64,000 bases of DNA from Schistocerca nitens (GCF_023898315.1 NC_064621.1:19714501-19778500), one strand, 5' to 3'. Positions 1-11,475 are shown, numbered from the stretch's first letter. Notes: a model not told the origin generated them from the letters alone. Translations and numbers: made by a program.

Positions 1-117
1 CCAACGGCATCCAATCCTTAGTCATACCTTTGTGCCGGCGCTAACCCATGTCGTATACATGCGAATTAGATTGTAGTTCATATTCAGTCAAATAACGAAT
101 GGTCAGTATACAAGTAT

Positions 118-320
118 GCCGGCCAGGGTGGCCGAGCGGTTCTAGGCGCTACAATCTGGAACCGCGCGACAGCTACGGTCTCAGGTTCGACTCCAGTCTC
201 GGGCATGTATGTGTCTGATGTCCTTAGGTTAGTTAGGTTTAAGTAGTTCTAAGTTCTAGTGGACTGATGACCTCAGACGTTAAGTCCCACAGCGCTGTGA
301 GCCATTTGAACCGTTTTTGA
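118..320 (+). mobile_element. tRNA-derived SINE with 13 bp target-site duplication
   Basis: A short Pol III-type retroposon. The head carries a box A-like stretch (tggccgagcggtt) and a box B-like stretch (ggttcgactcc), as in class II tRNAs (Leu/Ser type). A body unrelated to tRNA follows, ending in gccatttgaacc and a T-rich tail. The same 13 bases, agtatacaagtat, lie at 105-117 and 321-333, which is a perfect target-site duplication and indicates a fairly recent insertion by LINE-type machinery. Its body is shared with the copies at 2863, 11875 and 19856 (reverse). It encodes no protein. Confidence 0.9.
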
Positions 321-333
321 AGTATACAAGTAT

Positions 334-2170
334 TTACAAACAGTAGAAGCAGGATTGCAGCGAACTGATCACTTAACAAAGTTTAACGTAGAGTACCTGT
401 GTAGTGAGTCATTCCAGCTGCATAGCTGAGGGTAATTTTTTTTTAAGCAATTCATTGCTGAATTAATGTAATACCCGCAAGATGATATCTATAGTCATAC
501 TGTATCATTAGCAGCCCGCGGATGTAGTACTATGTTCGTTAAATCGGATTACTCAAGCTGAGGCCTAATAAAGACAAGCGACGACGTCACAACACTATCT
601 TTACTTAAGTAGGTAGTCAGCGCTAAATTATGTGTGCCACCATTAACGTTGCTGTAAGCAGTTTGACAGCATAACACCACCACACTACTGACAACCTGAA
701 CCATTATCATCACGCAGTTGTAACTCGCAGTGATTACAAGTTTCTCATGTTTGTCAAGAATAGCGGAAAGCGCCTCTGAAGTTCGCCTAGGACGGAGAGA
801 ATCCTAAATATCAGTAATAGATCACCTAGCGAAGAGAAGAGTCCACGTATTGTCTCAAGCTCTTGCAGTTTGAGGTTAATGCAGTTCCAGATGGTTTCAC
901 ACTAACGGGTTCTTTTGGCTATCGGAATACTCATATGGGAATTATAGAAGTGTAATTGCTAGAACGTTCAACTACCTTAATAACACCTCATTCTGGATGG
1001 AATACGACTCGGAAAGCAACGTTAATTTGACGTTTCCAACCATCTCCTGACGACTTACTGAATGAAGTCTGAAGTGCACGCACAGTTGTGTTGCCTGCCG
1101 CAAGGATTCTATGGCAGCTGGCGGTCATTGCTGAATACAGACATGTGCAAATAGCCTCACTGCTCCAGCGGAACTCGTCTTCGTTGCATTTTTTCCATAC
1201 CGTAATTAGCACAATAACATAAGGCTTGTTCTGCTGAAGAACTTGATGCCCACAAATCCTTAAATAAGAATCTCCTAGCGTGAGTAATGCATGAAAGGAA
1301 ACAGACTTTTGGACAAAAGAATGGATAGCTCCCTGCTTTTTGCGTTTCCGACAGCGCCTACGATAAGAATCTGGTGTCATATTATGTTTCAGAACCCTAA
1401 ACTCTTTATTTTTTTACCTCATACTAAAACAACAGTTATGATATGAGAAGAGGAAATGACTCATATGCTTCTCAGGAACTTAAGTTTTTCGTGTTTATTT
1501 TCTCACTTCATGCTAAAACAAGGGCGTTAATATGAGAAGAGGAAATGAAATATACGCTTCCAAGACATATAATATTTCCTTGTGTGCTACTACTGCATAC
1601 ATGAAAACCCTGCAGTTAATTTTTCTATGTTGGATAAATTTTGGTATCACCTCACATTCCTTTGCGAGAAGGTTCCTATTTTCTTCGGATTCAAATAGAG
1701 TGGACATTTCGTCACTGGTTAATATTCTGATGTCTAATGACATGATACCCGTTGCAATTGCTCCATGGCACCTGTGAGTAGAATCTCACGTTGGTTACTA
1801 TAAGAACACGCAGGCAGTGATATCCGCTCACTGCAGTCAGAGCCAAGATGATTTCTTTCTGTTTATGGCGAAGCGTCTGCTGCAGTGTCCACGCTCAGCC
1901 AACATAAACAAATCGCGGCAGCATTGGGCACTGCCGATCGCTGCACGTGTCGCGAGCCTCGACAACAAGAGCGCACTGTCTCTGCTAACGATACTATGTA
2001 GTTAATACATCTTACTTAACGTAATATGCAGGACGTGGGTTGGGTGAAAATTCAGTTTGTAACTTCCCATCGCATTAAAATACTTTACAGTCATATCTGA
2101 TGCAATATTTATTGTTGGTTGTCTCTCTAATGCTAATAGTATTGATTCAGATTGTGCATAAACACGAAAA
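334..2170. other. No recognisable feature
   Basis: About 1.8 kb without a gene or repeat I can name. The open frames here (for example minus-strand 988-1380) show no domain, motif or codon pattern that I recognise. The sequence is unexceptional, with scattered A/T runs. Confidence 0.5.
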
Positions 2171-2171
2171 C

Positions 2172-2236
<65 letters not shown>
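2171..2236. repeat. (CA)n microsatellite
   Basis: About 66 bases of almost uninterrupted CA dinucleotides. The poly-Val/Cys open frames across it are artefacts of the repeat. Confidence 0.97.
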
Positions 2237-2239
<3 letters not shown>

Positions 2240-2470
2240 ATTGATTCCAGTGAGGGTGACAACTACTGTGTGTTGAACATCATATGCACCAGTCAGTTCC
2301 TCAGTTGGCGTCGAGTGGATGAGTTTTTTCAATTACCTTGCATGCAAGAATTGCAAGGAGGAGACAGAAAGTAAATGGACTTGTATGCTAAAGAGCTGCG
2401 ACAAAGCAATGCATGACCGATTATCAGATAATTGACCACATGGGTTTTGTGGACGAGTATACTTTTAGTA

Positions 2471-2677
2471 GCCGCGCGGGATTAGCCGAGCGGTCTGGGG
2501 CGCTGCAGTCATGGGCTGCGTGGCTGATCCCGGCGGAGTTTCGTGTCCTCCCTCGGGCATGGGTGTGTGTGTGTTTGTCCTTAGGATAATTTAGGTTAAG
2601 TAGTATGTAAGCTTAGGTACTGATGACCTTAGCAGTCAAGTCCCATAAGATTTCACACACACATTTGAACATATTTT
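2471..2677 (+). mobile_element. tRNA-derived SINE, second family, with 13 bp target-site duplication
   Basis: This SINE starts gccgcgcgggattagccgag, a different head from the copy at 118 but with the same layout: box A-like sequence, degenerate box B, then a body containing gtccttaggataatttaggt, and a 3' end at acatttgaac plus a T-rich tail. The 13 bases tatacttttagta flank it at 2458-2470 and 2678-2690. I recall this head as common in Schistocerca, which is unverified. Confidence 0.9.
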
Positions 2678-2862
2678 TATACTTTTAGTAACCACCCCAC
2701 CCACGACCATTACGTAAGATTTCTCGAAGGCGTAGGGGAGTTGATTTCATTACGGCAAAGGCTTTACCCTCTCTTGGCCCTGAAACCAATCTCGCACTGC
2801 TTTGCTATGATGGATGGGGCTCGGCTCCTGTAAATAAAGTGTTATCTCGTTAGTTCATATAA

Positions 2863-3063
2863 GCCGGCCGAAGTGTCCGTGCGGTTAAAGGCGCTGCAGT
2901 CTGGAACCGCAAGACCGCTACGGTCGCAGGTTCGAATCCTGTCTCGGGCATGGATGTTTGTGATGTCCTTAGGTTAGTTAGCTTTAACTAGTTCTAAGTT
3001 CTAGGGGACTAATGACCTCAGCAGTTGCGTCCCATAGTGCTCAGAGCCATTTGAACCATTTTT
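2863..3063 (+). mobile_element. tRNA-derived SINE (same family as 118-320)
   Basis: The head contains a clear box B (ggttcgaatcc) and a slightly altered box A. The body matches the copy at 118 through ctaagttctaggggac to gccatttgaacc and a T run. The flanking repeat tagttcatata occurs at 2851-2861 and 3064-3074. Being so close to its original form, it is probably a recent arrival. Confidence 0.9.
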
Positions 3064-3074
3064 TAGTTCATATA

Positions 3075-4900
3075 TTTATATTTAAATAACGTATTTGTAA
3101 TAAGCACATTGGATTATTATTTTCCACAGTGTTTAGGAATTCAGGCCCTGTCATAGATAAGTGATCTATATTCAACAGTCCGATTAAGAATGTGGTTTAC
3201 CCCGCCTATCATATGATGAGAGTCGTAGTCGGATTTCCACATTAAGACTGCCTGGCTAAATCCGATTAGAACGATCTGGTATCGAAATCAAATTACAGAA
3301 ATCGGATAATTTTAACGTCTGTATTGCAACAATGCTGCGCACATAAATTCCTATGATGGAGTAACGTAGCAACTGTCTAAGAAAAATTGAGAAGTATGTC
3401 TACTAGCAACAATGTAACGTAATTATAACCCACATTTATGTGATGGAAATACTGAGTCGAACAATACACGTCTATTTCAGTGGTGGGAAGATACACCATA
3501 TCGGATTTGCTGATGACATAATGACAATAATTACAATAATAATAATAATCGCGTGTGGCGGATAGGGTAAACCCTCCCCAATATGGGTGGTACCGAGGAA
3601 ATCAAAAACAGGGGGTGAACCAAATACTAACACAATCCTGAACGGCTACTCAATCCGTTGAGCCCAAAATCCAGACACGTCTGAGGTAAAATTTTACAAA
3701 TATATGACGAGAGGGACAAGTTCTTGAGAGAGGACTTCCCTATCAATACAAGTGCCTGAGAGACGACCTTCCTATCAATCTCCTGGATAGTTTTGTTTCT
3801 CAAATCAACATATTGCGTTATCATGCAGTAGCACAGGTGATGTAGTTTAGTTGCTCGATTTTCTTACACTGATACCGAAAAGTGTCTCAGTTGTTGGCAA
3901 CAAATTCCAGCTGTATTGCACATACCCTGGGGGCAGAATTCGTAGCCCAAAACACACTTTTGGATTTATCAGATGTAAAATATTATGTTCACACTACTCT
4001 TTCCTCGAGTTTACTTCTTTTGGTGGGGCTCCCCCTTTCATTTCTTCTTAGGAAGTTAACGATAAAGGCATCATGACACGTCACCAGTAACAGAACTGCA
4101 TAGGAATGCTCGATGAGCGACCTGATGACGTTCAATAATAGTCACTCCGTTGATTTTTGTTGTTTCGAATTTGAGCATGCAGTACTCCTACACCAGACTT
4201 CTGAACTTTGCCTGTTGAATGCAAATGTCGCATGATGGTAAAATGGTAATCTATCACATATATCAGTAGTCGAGACTTCCTTAATGTGAAAAATCATTCA
4301 TGCCAGAACGATCTTTGTTGAAACACGAATATCTTTTTCTGGCGTATTTTTTCCAAAAGCACTCGCTCCAAACACAGTTCAAATCTCTCTAGCTGCCTCC
4401 TCTGCATTCACCCCTCTGTTATACCAAAAGTAAACGTTGTGTTGCAGATGTTACACCTCTTTCCACTTGCGACTCTATTTTACAATGCTTAACTGTAGTT
4501 CATGATTTTCAAGTATGCAAAATCCAGTGCTTAACTGCAAGATGATAACTAGAACTTCAAATTCGAAAATGACAGTTGATATATACACTGAGAGCGTGGC
4601 GCCGCGTTCACATGGGCGGCGCCGGATTTCAGGCCGCGGGTGGCGTCTGGCCGGTGGTCGGTAGCCGCTGCAGCGCGAGGAAACGCTCGAGCGTAAGCTG
4701 TTATGATCGCGACGCAGCCGCGAGCTGTCCTGCGGAGTTGTTTCTGGAATACTTGTTATTGCTGGTGGGTAGAATGTTATGCGAATTATCTTCGATGCTC
4801 AATCAGACTCATAACTTTAGACCGAAATGCGGTAAAAAAAAAAAAAAAAAAGAAAAAAACAGTTGGACGCAAACAGGCGACCATAAGTTTAGAATGCACA
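3075..4900. other. No confident feature
   Basis: No gene recognised. At about 3485-3525 the plus strand can be read as a short FADD-containing peptide followed by an (AAT)n run, which could be the last trace of a LINE reverse transcriptase, but the match is a single motif. A poly(A) tract lies at 4834-4858. Confidence 0.4.
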
Positions 4901-4904
4901 AAGT

Positions 4905-5090
4905 TCATATCAAGTTGTTCGTTTTCGTTCGTTGTATCTGCTCGGGGCGGACGTCGAAAGACACCCGTTTCAGTTCGTTGTTGATCCATTAATCCATTTT
5001 TTTTTTTTTTTTTTTTTTTTTAGTTACAGGGGGCAGCTAGCCCTCTGACCGAACACACTGAACTACCGTTCGGGCACCAACTAGACCAAG
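4905..5090 (-). mobile_element. tRNA-like SINE with internal poly(A), minus strand
   Basis: Read on the minus strand, the unit begins near 5088 with cggtagttcagtgtgttcgg, which resembles a tRNA D-arm/box A region. It continues with a short cysteine/proline-rich-looking GC stretch, then a long A run (T run at 4998-5022 on the plus strand), then a conserved-looking tail ending near 4905. I recall units of this design from orthopteran genomes. No target-site duplication was found, so both ends are approximate. Confidence 0.6.
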
Positions 5091-5329
5091 GGCTCACAGA
5101 ATCCGAGAACATCTCGGAAGTAAGTTAACGACTCGGACTTAGTCTCTGAGGCGGCCGGCTGGCGGTTATTTTTTATGTCTAAGACTGTATACTTGAGATA
5201 TTTCGTTTCCCATGAAATGGTGGCAGACGATGCTGTGGCGTCTTCGAAGCGCGAGCTTCGTCAGTGCAAGATATCTCAGTACAGCTGAGCGAACGTTTTC
5301 TTCCTGCTGCTAGTCTAATGGACAATGGC

Positions 5330-5530
5330 GATACTATAGAATACTTTTGACAACTATGTGACCATCGATTTACGTTCGTGAGTGGTTCATAATTATGTTA
5401 GTAAATTCACTCGATATTTTTATGTCCTTTAAATTACATTTGCTACATGATTCGCATTGAAGACGTGGGAAATGTATGTTATTTGGTCCAGTAAGCACGT
5501 TCCATCAGAAATTAATGCTTACATTGACAT
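5330..5530 (+). repeat. Unclassified dispersed repeat, copy 1
   Basis: This stretch aligns by eye, with many substitutions and small gaps, to 12585-12800 on the same strand. Shared blocks include the region around gaatac-ttt-g-ca-ctatgt, the aaattcactc/aaatttactc block and a ttt-ggtccag/ttt-gagtccag block. It encodes nothing obvious. It may be part of an old retroelement untranslated region. Confidence 0.5.
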
Positions 5531-5608
5531 TTATGTTGAGAATTAGTCGTCTTATCCATCACATGGATAACGAGGATGCTCCGTTTTGCTACAGTTGGTT
5601 TATAGCTA

Positions 5609-6558
5609 ACAAGGGAACCTCCCCATCGCACCCTCCTCAGATTTAGTTATAAGTTGGCACAGTGGATAGGCCTTGAAAACCTGAACAGGAAGAAGTTGTG
5701 TGAAACTATGAAAAAAAATAAGCAAGATATACAAACTGAGTAGTCCATGTGCAAAGTAATCAACATCAAGGAGAGTGTGAGCTCGGTAGCGCCGTTGTCG
5801 CGTGGTTAGCGTGAGCAGCTGCGGAACGAGGGGTCCTTGGTTCAAGTCTTCCCTTGAGTGAAGAGTTTAATTTTTTTATTTTCAGACAATCATCACCACA
5901 CGTACTGTTTATCAGCAAATGTAGGAAATAATCATACAAATGTTCGACAATCGTTCGATCCCTTAAGGAACACTCCGATGCCTTACAGTTCGGAAAATAT
6001 TCATTGGCATTGTTATTGAAGTCGCGAGCTATATTTGCTGGATTCATATTGCCCACGGAATGCATCTCACGTATTTAATGCACTCTCGTCCAAAGTAGCG
6101 AACAGTCAACTGCCAGTCAGGGAGCCTCGTTAGCAGGAATACTCTCTCTTCCGTGCGCTGTAGTCGACTTACGTCATGTGATTCGATGTTTGTTTAGGTG
6201 TAGCGTCATCATACTGCGGCGCAGTTACCTCGCATCGGACGAACGGACGGACAGATAATAGTTGTCTGAAAATAAAAAATTACACTTTTCACTCGAGGGA
6301 AGACTTGAACCAAGGACCTTTCGTTCCGCAGCTGCTCACGCTAACCACGGGATCATGGCGCTGCTGAGCTCACCGTATCCTTGTTGTTGCCTATCTTGCG
6401 CATGGACTACTCAGTTTGTATAATTTGCTTATTTTTATCACAGTTCCACACAACTTCTTCCTTATTTCTCGATTGATCTGTGTTCAGTTTTTCAAGGCCT
6501 ATCCACTGTGCCAACTTATAATTAAATCTGTGGGGGTGCGATGGGGATGTTCCCTTGT
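5609..6558. mobile_element. Long inverted-repeat (foldback) element A with tRNA-like modules in both arms
   Basis: The left arm (about 5609-5891) is the reverse complement of the right arm (about 6258-6558) over nearly 300 bp. The right arm has about 20 extra bases near its outer third. The ends read acaagggaac inward and are flanked by TA on both sides (5607-5608 and 6559-6560), which fits a TA target duplication like that of Tc1/mariner-type or MITE elements. Each arm contains a tRNA-like unit: a box A-like cgtggttagcgtg at about 5801 and a box B-like ggttcaagtc at 5839-5848 in the left arm, pointing inward, followed by seven Ts at 5871-5877, a possible Pol III stop. The 370 bp spacer has no coding potential I recognise. 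No transposase is present, so it would be non-autonomous. Confidence 0.8.
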
Positions 6559-6561
6559 TAG

Positions 6562-7940
6562 TCGTATTGTGTGTTGGTGGCGTTGCCAGTTTACATACTG
6601 TGCATGTAACACACAATAAATGCGTTGGATGCCTCCTGTGATCAGTTTACTTGAAAAACGTTTGTCGTCATCGTAATTTATGTAACTGGTTCTCCGACTT
6701 CCAATTTCACAATTTGTGGAAAAATTGTTTACCTTGCTAGTCCTAGTTTCAAACATTGTCTGACAGGAAACGTAAGCATGAAGGAGTCAGTAAAAGCAAT
6801 TATTCGCTATTATAGCAAACTTTTGAATTCACTGGACACTTGAATTCTCTATATTGATTCTGAGAGTTTTGTTATTTCTGTTGTTATTTACTGTCTCAAT
6901 GTCATCCGCGAGAATAAAATTAAAGGCAGTTGGATTAGGTTCCTGATCAATAAACTATGATTTAATATTCTGCGTTGCTAAATAAATTTTGAAGGTTATA
7001 TTCTTTACGTAAAACAGAGTATCGGTTTCAGTCCTAGGATTGACGATAAACTTCAGAAATACAATTACAGAGTAGAGGCATATCGATTATGGCTCCTCGC
7101 CATTAACAATAGTTATTACCCATAGTTTCGTATTTGCTATTTTACCGTCGCTTCCCTTTAGAGACCAACCTGATCTTTCCACAATGCCATTTTTGACTTG
7201 CTTCTTAATATGTCCTGTAACTAAAGATTTGTTGAAAATATTAACTGTTAAATACGCTATTCCACAAATTAAAAACTTCCAGTTATTCTACATATCTTGA
7301 AACTTACTACCGTTGACTTTCACCGAAGAAAAGATACATAATAATAAAATGAAATCAAAGATTAGAATGTCAAAGCATAGTGTGAATGGTTAAAATGAAA
7401 TGAACTAAAAATTATCTTCTTGTTTAAAACACGTTACTCTTCCAGAGAACTTCGCAACCTCTCAAAATTTTTTACACCTCTGATGTTTAGCCACATGTGG
7501 ACAAATAGTGGGTCTCATGATGCAGCACTGTTTAGCCGTCACAAAATGAAGCCTCAAAAATCAGTAAATAAAACTATTCTTCTACTGTTGCTCCGAATCG
7601 CATATACCAACCGCCATCTGCTGCGACAACGACTCAGGGTATTTGATTTTTCTCTGCTTTTTCGGGCCTCCTTACCTCTCCTTCTAGCCCAACCTTTGTT
7701 CTCCAATTACGCCTTCATCGGCGAGCTTCTGCTCAATATTTTTCATTTGCGCTGAATTGTTTTGTACCCTTCTTGCATATACACGTGTGCCATGTATTTT
7801 TTAGAGACTGCATGAATATATAAGGTGAGTATTTCTTCTCTTATCAAATTAAATATTACATATCTTGCTGTGAATTAATTTGTTGTTCCACATTCCACTT
7901 TCTGCGATTCCTTGAAATATTATAAAATATACGTCTGAAA
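6562..7940. other. No recognisable feature
   Basis: About 1.4 kb of AT-rich sequence. The longest open frame (7420-7755, plus) has no recognisable domain, and its composition looks like chance. Confidence 0.5.
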
Positions 7941-8012
7941 AAAAACTTGAAACAGCTGTTGCAGCTGATTGGTGAAGGGCTGAAAAAAGAAAAACACCTC
8001 TGCTGATGCTGC

Positions 8013-9029
8013 TTAGTATCGCGTATAACCTCCTTCGGCTTCCACAACAGCTTGAAGTCTGTTGGGCATTGAGCCCACAACTCGAGGAGCCACATAACTA
8101 GGATATTCAAGTAACTCATTCCAAGCGTCATGAATAACATCAGAAAGCTGTCGGCGAGTCGACGGTGACTGCCCCTTTTCTCGTATTACTCTGACCATTT
8201 CTGTCCAAATATTCTCAATGGGATTCATGTCAGCTCCTTTAGGTGGCCATTCCGTTACAGTAATATTACTATGGTCGTCGAACCACTTCTTAACCACAGG
8301 TGCCATATGAATAGGCGAGCGATCTTGTTGGAACATGATCTGACCATCGCCAAATCTTGCTGTCACAGAAGGCAACATCACGTTCTCCAGAATTGGTATG
8401 TAACTGCGCGCATCGAATCTTCCTTCCACTTCTCACAGGAGGCCACACCCTTCGTCCGATATCCATGCCCATACCGTTACCGACTCCCTGCCACTCCTTC
8501 GGCAACTGTAAATATATTTTCGATTATACCTAGCACCTTTAGGCCGGTAAACAAGTACTTTTCCGGTTGATGCCGTAGAGAAAACTTTTTCGTCCGTGAA
8601 ACTCACTCGCCTCCAAAACAGGAGAGGTTTGTCGACATTTTCAGCAGCAAAAGAAAGGCGAGCTTCTCTGTGGGAAACAGTCAATGTCTCTTTCACAGCA
8701 GCGCTTCTTGCTCTCAGTCCACCTTCCCTTAGACGACGAGTGACGTTCTTACTGCTAACATTGAGACCCGAAGTTTGCTGAATTTGTCGTGCGTTGACAA
8801 ATGGGTGGTTCTCACTGAAACGGCGTATCTGATGATCCTGAGCTGCTGTTGTTTTACGGCGACGGCCATGAGGCCTCCCATTCAGGTTACCACTCTCTTC
8901 CTTTCGTCTGACCCACCTGGCTACCGTCGACTTGTGAAGACCCATAGTTCTTGCTACATAGCCATTTGAAGATCCCTCTGCATGGAGTGCTATTATAACA
9001 CCCTTGTCTGCCTCAGCTAGATGGACCAT
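8013..9029 (-). pseudogene. Tc1-like transposase, almost intact, one nonsense codon
   Basis: A DDE transposase of the IS630-Tc1-mariner superfamily that would cut and paste its own element. Read on the minus strand from ATG at 9029, it has an N-terminal helix-turn-helix region (MVHLAEADKG to about residue 115, with the RRK linker SGNLNGRPHGRRRK), then the catalytic core. The first D is in SFTDEKVF, the second D in FQQDRSPIH, and the E in NPIENIW, with 35 residues between the second D and the E (DD35E). It ends in GGYTRY, the usual Tc1 C-terminus. The frame is open for about 338 codons except for one TGA at 8433-8435, directly after GCGLL, where related proteins have a sense codon; CGA to TGA is the simplest change. 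I could not place the terminal inverted repeats. The good preservation suggests a comparatively young copy. Confidence 0.85.
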
Positions 9030-9499
9030 TTAGCGTTGACTGAATGATTCGTCGCGGTTAATATCTGCTGCGGAAACAGCGCTAGCAGGAAACAGCTGCC
9101 TCCTCCACGATGGCAGCCACAACGCAGTGGCCAAGTATGTGTAACACGGAAATCGATGGCATAAACGAGAGATCGCAAGCCCGTACCCGTGTCATTACAT
9201 AGTGGAGCAACTTAGAATCTGTAATTTATCTCAGAAGGGATTGGTCCACTCTTGTCATGTCTTATCCTGATAAATATTACATGAAATGAAATGTTTACGT
9301 TTTGCATATGCGGCAGGCCTAACGCAAGAAACATTTCTGAAATATCTGAGGCAACCTGAAGAACACTTCGTGAATTTTAGCTGTAGAAGGTTGCCTTAGA
9401 AGAAGGAAAACGTGTTTATCCCCGCTCTCCGTGTTTCCAAGTGGCGCAGTTTACTCTGAGGCATACATAATTCTCGCCGGGCGTAAGAAGCGACTCGAC

Positions 9500-10476
9500 T
9501 AACGAGGGGAACTCGCCAGGTGTCATAGGCTGATTGTCCGGAAACTTTGCTCAGTGAAGGAGAGGACAAAATAAGCGAACATGTGTTTCGACTTGTCTGC
9601 AGACACTCGACCGTTTCAGAGAAAACGACGGTCAAAGTTATCAACGCGCTGTTGCTATAGTGTAGATACCTTCTGCAGCCGAGAACGCAATTGAAGCGGT
9701 GGCTCAGTGGCTACCGTCGTTCCTTCTTAACTTTGATTCCCGTGTTCGAGGCCATATTGTTTTTTTTATTATTATTATTTTCCTGCCTCTCTATCAGAAT
9801 TATCTACGAATGTTTTTTTCTTCTAATTTATGTTGAAATAATGTTGTGATTATTCGCCAATTAACTTTATATGTAATTAATAAATTATAAAAATAATAAA
9901 CGAATGAGACAAGCTGATCTAAAATCATCTGGTCTGCCTCATGTATCGTTATATCCAAATGGTTTATAAATGTTAATCTACATTCAGATCCGATGATGGC
10001 ATACCTTGAAACCGGTTATCCAGTAGACAGTATTTAAGCGATCTTGGCTTCTGAATTATTTCTACAACAGAGTGATCGCCCCACCACTCACTGTGTGTTC
10101 CCTTTTTAACTTATTTCTTTACACAGTAAATTAACTGACGAATAACGACAACAGTGTTTCAACTTCAATTAGAATAAACATTCGTAGATAATTCAGAGAG
10201 TGAGGGGGAAAAAAGGAAAAACGGGGTTTCGAACTCGCAGCGCAAAGTTCCGAAGTTGCTATGGTAGCCGCAGAGCCACCGCTTCAGTTGAATCCTTACC
10301 CGCTAAGAGGTATCTACACTATAAGAACAGCGCATTGATAACTTTCACCGTCGTTTTCTCAGAAGCGGTAGAGTGTAAGCAGATAAGCCGAGACACGTGT
10401 TCGCTTATTTTGTCCCCTCTCTCACTGAGCGAAGTTCCAGCAAGATCGGGTATGACATTTGGCGTGTCCCCTCGTA
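9500..10476. mobile_element. Long inverted-repeat (foldback) element B with tRNA-like modules in both arms
   Basis: The left arm (about 9500-9860) is the reverse complement of the right arm (about 10125-10476), roughly 80% identical by eye over about 350 bp. The outer ends, taacgaggggaac on the left and the reverse complement of gtcccctcgtaag on the right, resemble the ends of element A (ctaacaagggaac), so the two are probably related. In the left arm a box A-like tggctcagtgg at 9700-9710 and a box B-like gttcgaggc at 9744-9752 point inward and are followed by eight Ts at 9760-9767. The right arm holds the mirror copy (box B near 10227-10236, box A at 10269-10279). The spacer (about 9860-10125) contains a hammerhead-like motif at 9987-10020. 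No protein is encoded; the open frame at 10200-10724 runs through the arm and is not a gene. Confidence 0.75.
9987..10020 (+). ncRNA. Degenerate hammerhead-ribozyme-like motif
   Basis: The pattern gatC-CGATGA, a short stem-loop, GAA, then the palindrome accggt and t-atc matches the type I hammerhead layout with a minimal palindromic stem III, as known from Penelope-like elements and retrozymes. Helix I can pair gat with atc. The core has C in place of the conserved U4, so it is probably inactive. It may mark an old Penelope-like remnant inside the spacer of element B. Confidence 0.35.
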
Positions 10477-11149
10477 AGTGGCGTGCGTTGGAATTCAGTA
10501 GACAGAATGCGTCCACTTTCCTCGACTACTCATTGACATGTTTGGAAATTTTCTTTCTTGTAGTGGCACTTTGCATTATGAGTTCTGGTTTTCCTGATAA
10601 CAATCTACTAATGGACTTTGCTCCTAATTTACGTCACTGTGTAGTAGACCTACTGCAACTACTTAAACCGGAAATGTTTGTTTATTTGGATACTCAGCTT
10701 CTTAATTGCTACATTTCGCTATAATATTTTCCTTTGTTTCAAAACGGGAAGTTAAGGTGACCACTGCAACTTGGTAACATCAGTGACAATTTAATACTTT
10801 GAAACAGTTATGTGTGGTGTACGAGGAGTGTACTCTGTTGAATGAGGAAAACATTAAACACGAAAGCTGCGACCAATAACAATAATTAACTTTCGGTTAC
10901 ATGACAAAACACAAGTCAAATCACTGTCAGTTCATCTCAGTACCCAGTAAAACTTAAACTGGAACGATCGAAAACACACTTTTGTGGGGAAGGCAAACGA
11001 ATGACTGCGTTTTATTGGCCGCACACTAAGAATACGCAACAGGCCAACTGAAAACACTGCCTACACTACGTTTGTCCGTCCACTGCTATAATATCCTTGA
11101 CAGACGTGATTGACTGTGCACGCAAAAACGTCCAAGGAACGGTAGCACG

Positions 11150-11475
11150 ATTTGTAATGTCACGAAATAGGGGAGAGAGAGTGCCAGATTTGACAATCGA
11201 GTTGGGGTAACATTCATGAAGCGTTTTTCGTTGCCGCGAGATCTTTTCACGAAATTTCAATCACCAACATCTGTTCTCAATGCCAAAACATTATTTCCTC
11301 GGGAACTTACACAGGAAGAAACCATAGTAATAATGTAATTCAAGGCTCGCAAGAAAAGATTTAAGTGGTCCTTTTCCCACACACTGTAATGACGGTAGAG
11401 AAATAGTCCGAACCTTCTGCCAAGCACGTAAGTCTGGATTGCAAAGAAATCCTGTTGATGTAGTCATGTAGATGT
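11150..11475 (+). mobile_element. 3' end of an old Jockey/CR1-like LINE (tentative)
   Basis: The closing stretch, ggtagagaaatagtccgaac followed by ctgccaagcacgtaa, then a tail with gatgtagtcatgtagatgta, resembles the common 3' end of an insect non-LTR retrotransposon that I recall from memory, including the GTAGAT-type terminal repeats. No intact protein segment is left. The family assignment is a recollection, not a computed match. Confidence 0.4.

Noticed and set aside
120-200. Possible tRNA gene (box A and box B present)
   Set aside because: No cloverleaf with a proper acceptor stem. It is the head of a SINE with target-site duplications; the same holds for 2471, 2863, 11875 and 37446.
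2002-2332. Minus-strand open frames of poly-Val/Cys
   Set aside because: They are translations of the (CA)n microsatellite, not proteins.
3485-3560. FADD peptide followed by (AAT)n as a LINE reverse transcriptase
   Set aside because: Only one short motif matches and there is no second RT box in any nearby frame; mentioned only as a possibility.
7950-9110. cagctgtt at 7954 and its reverse complement near 9100 as terminal repeats of the Tc1-like element
   Set aside because: Short, self-palindromic and without flanking TA; not convincing.
10200-10724. 174-codon plus-strand open frame
   Set aside because: It runs through the right arm of inverted-repeat element B; the encoded sequence matches no family and its mirror occurs in the other arm.
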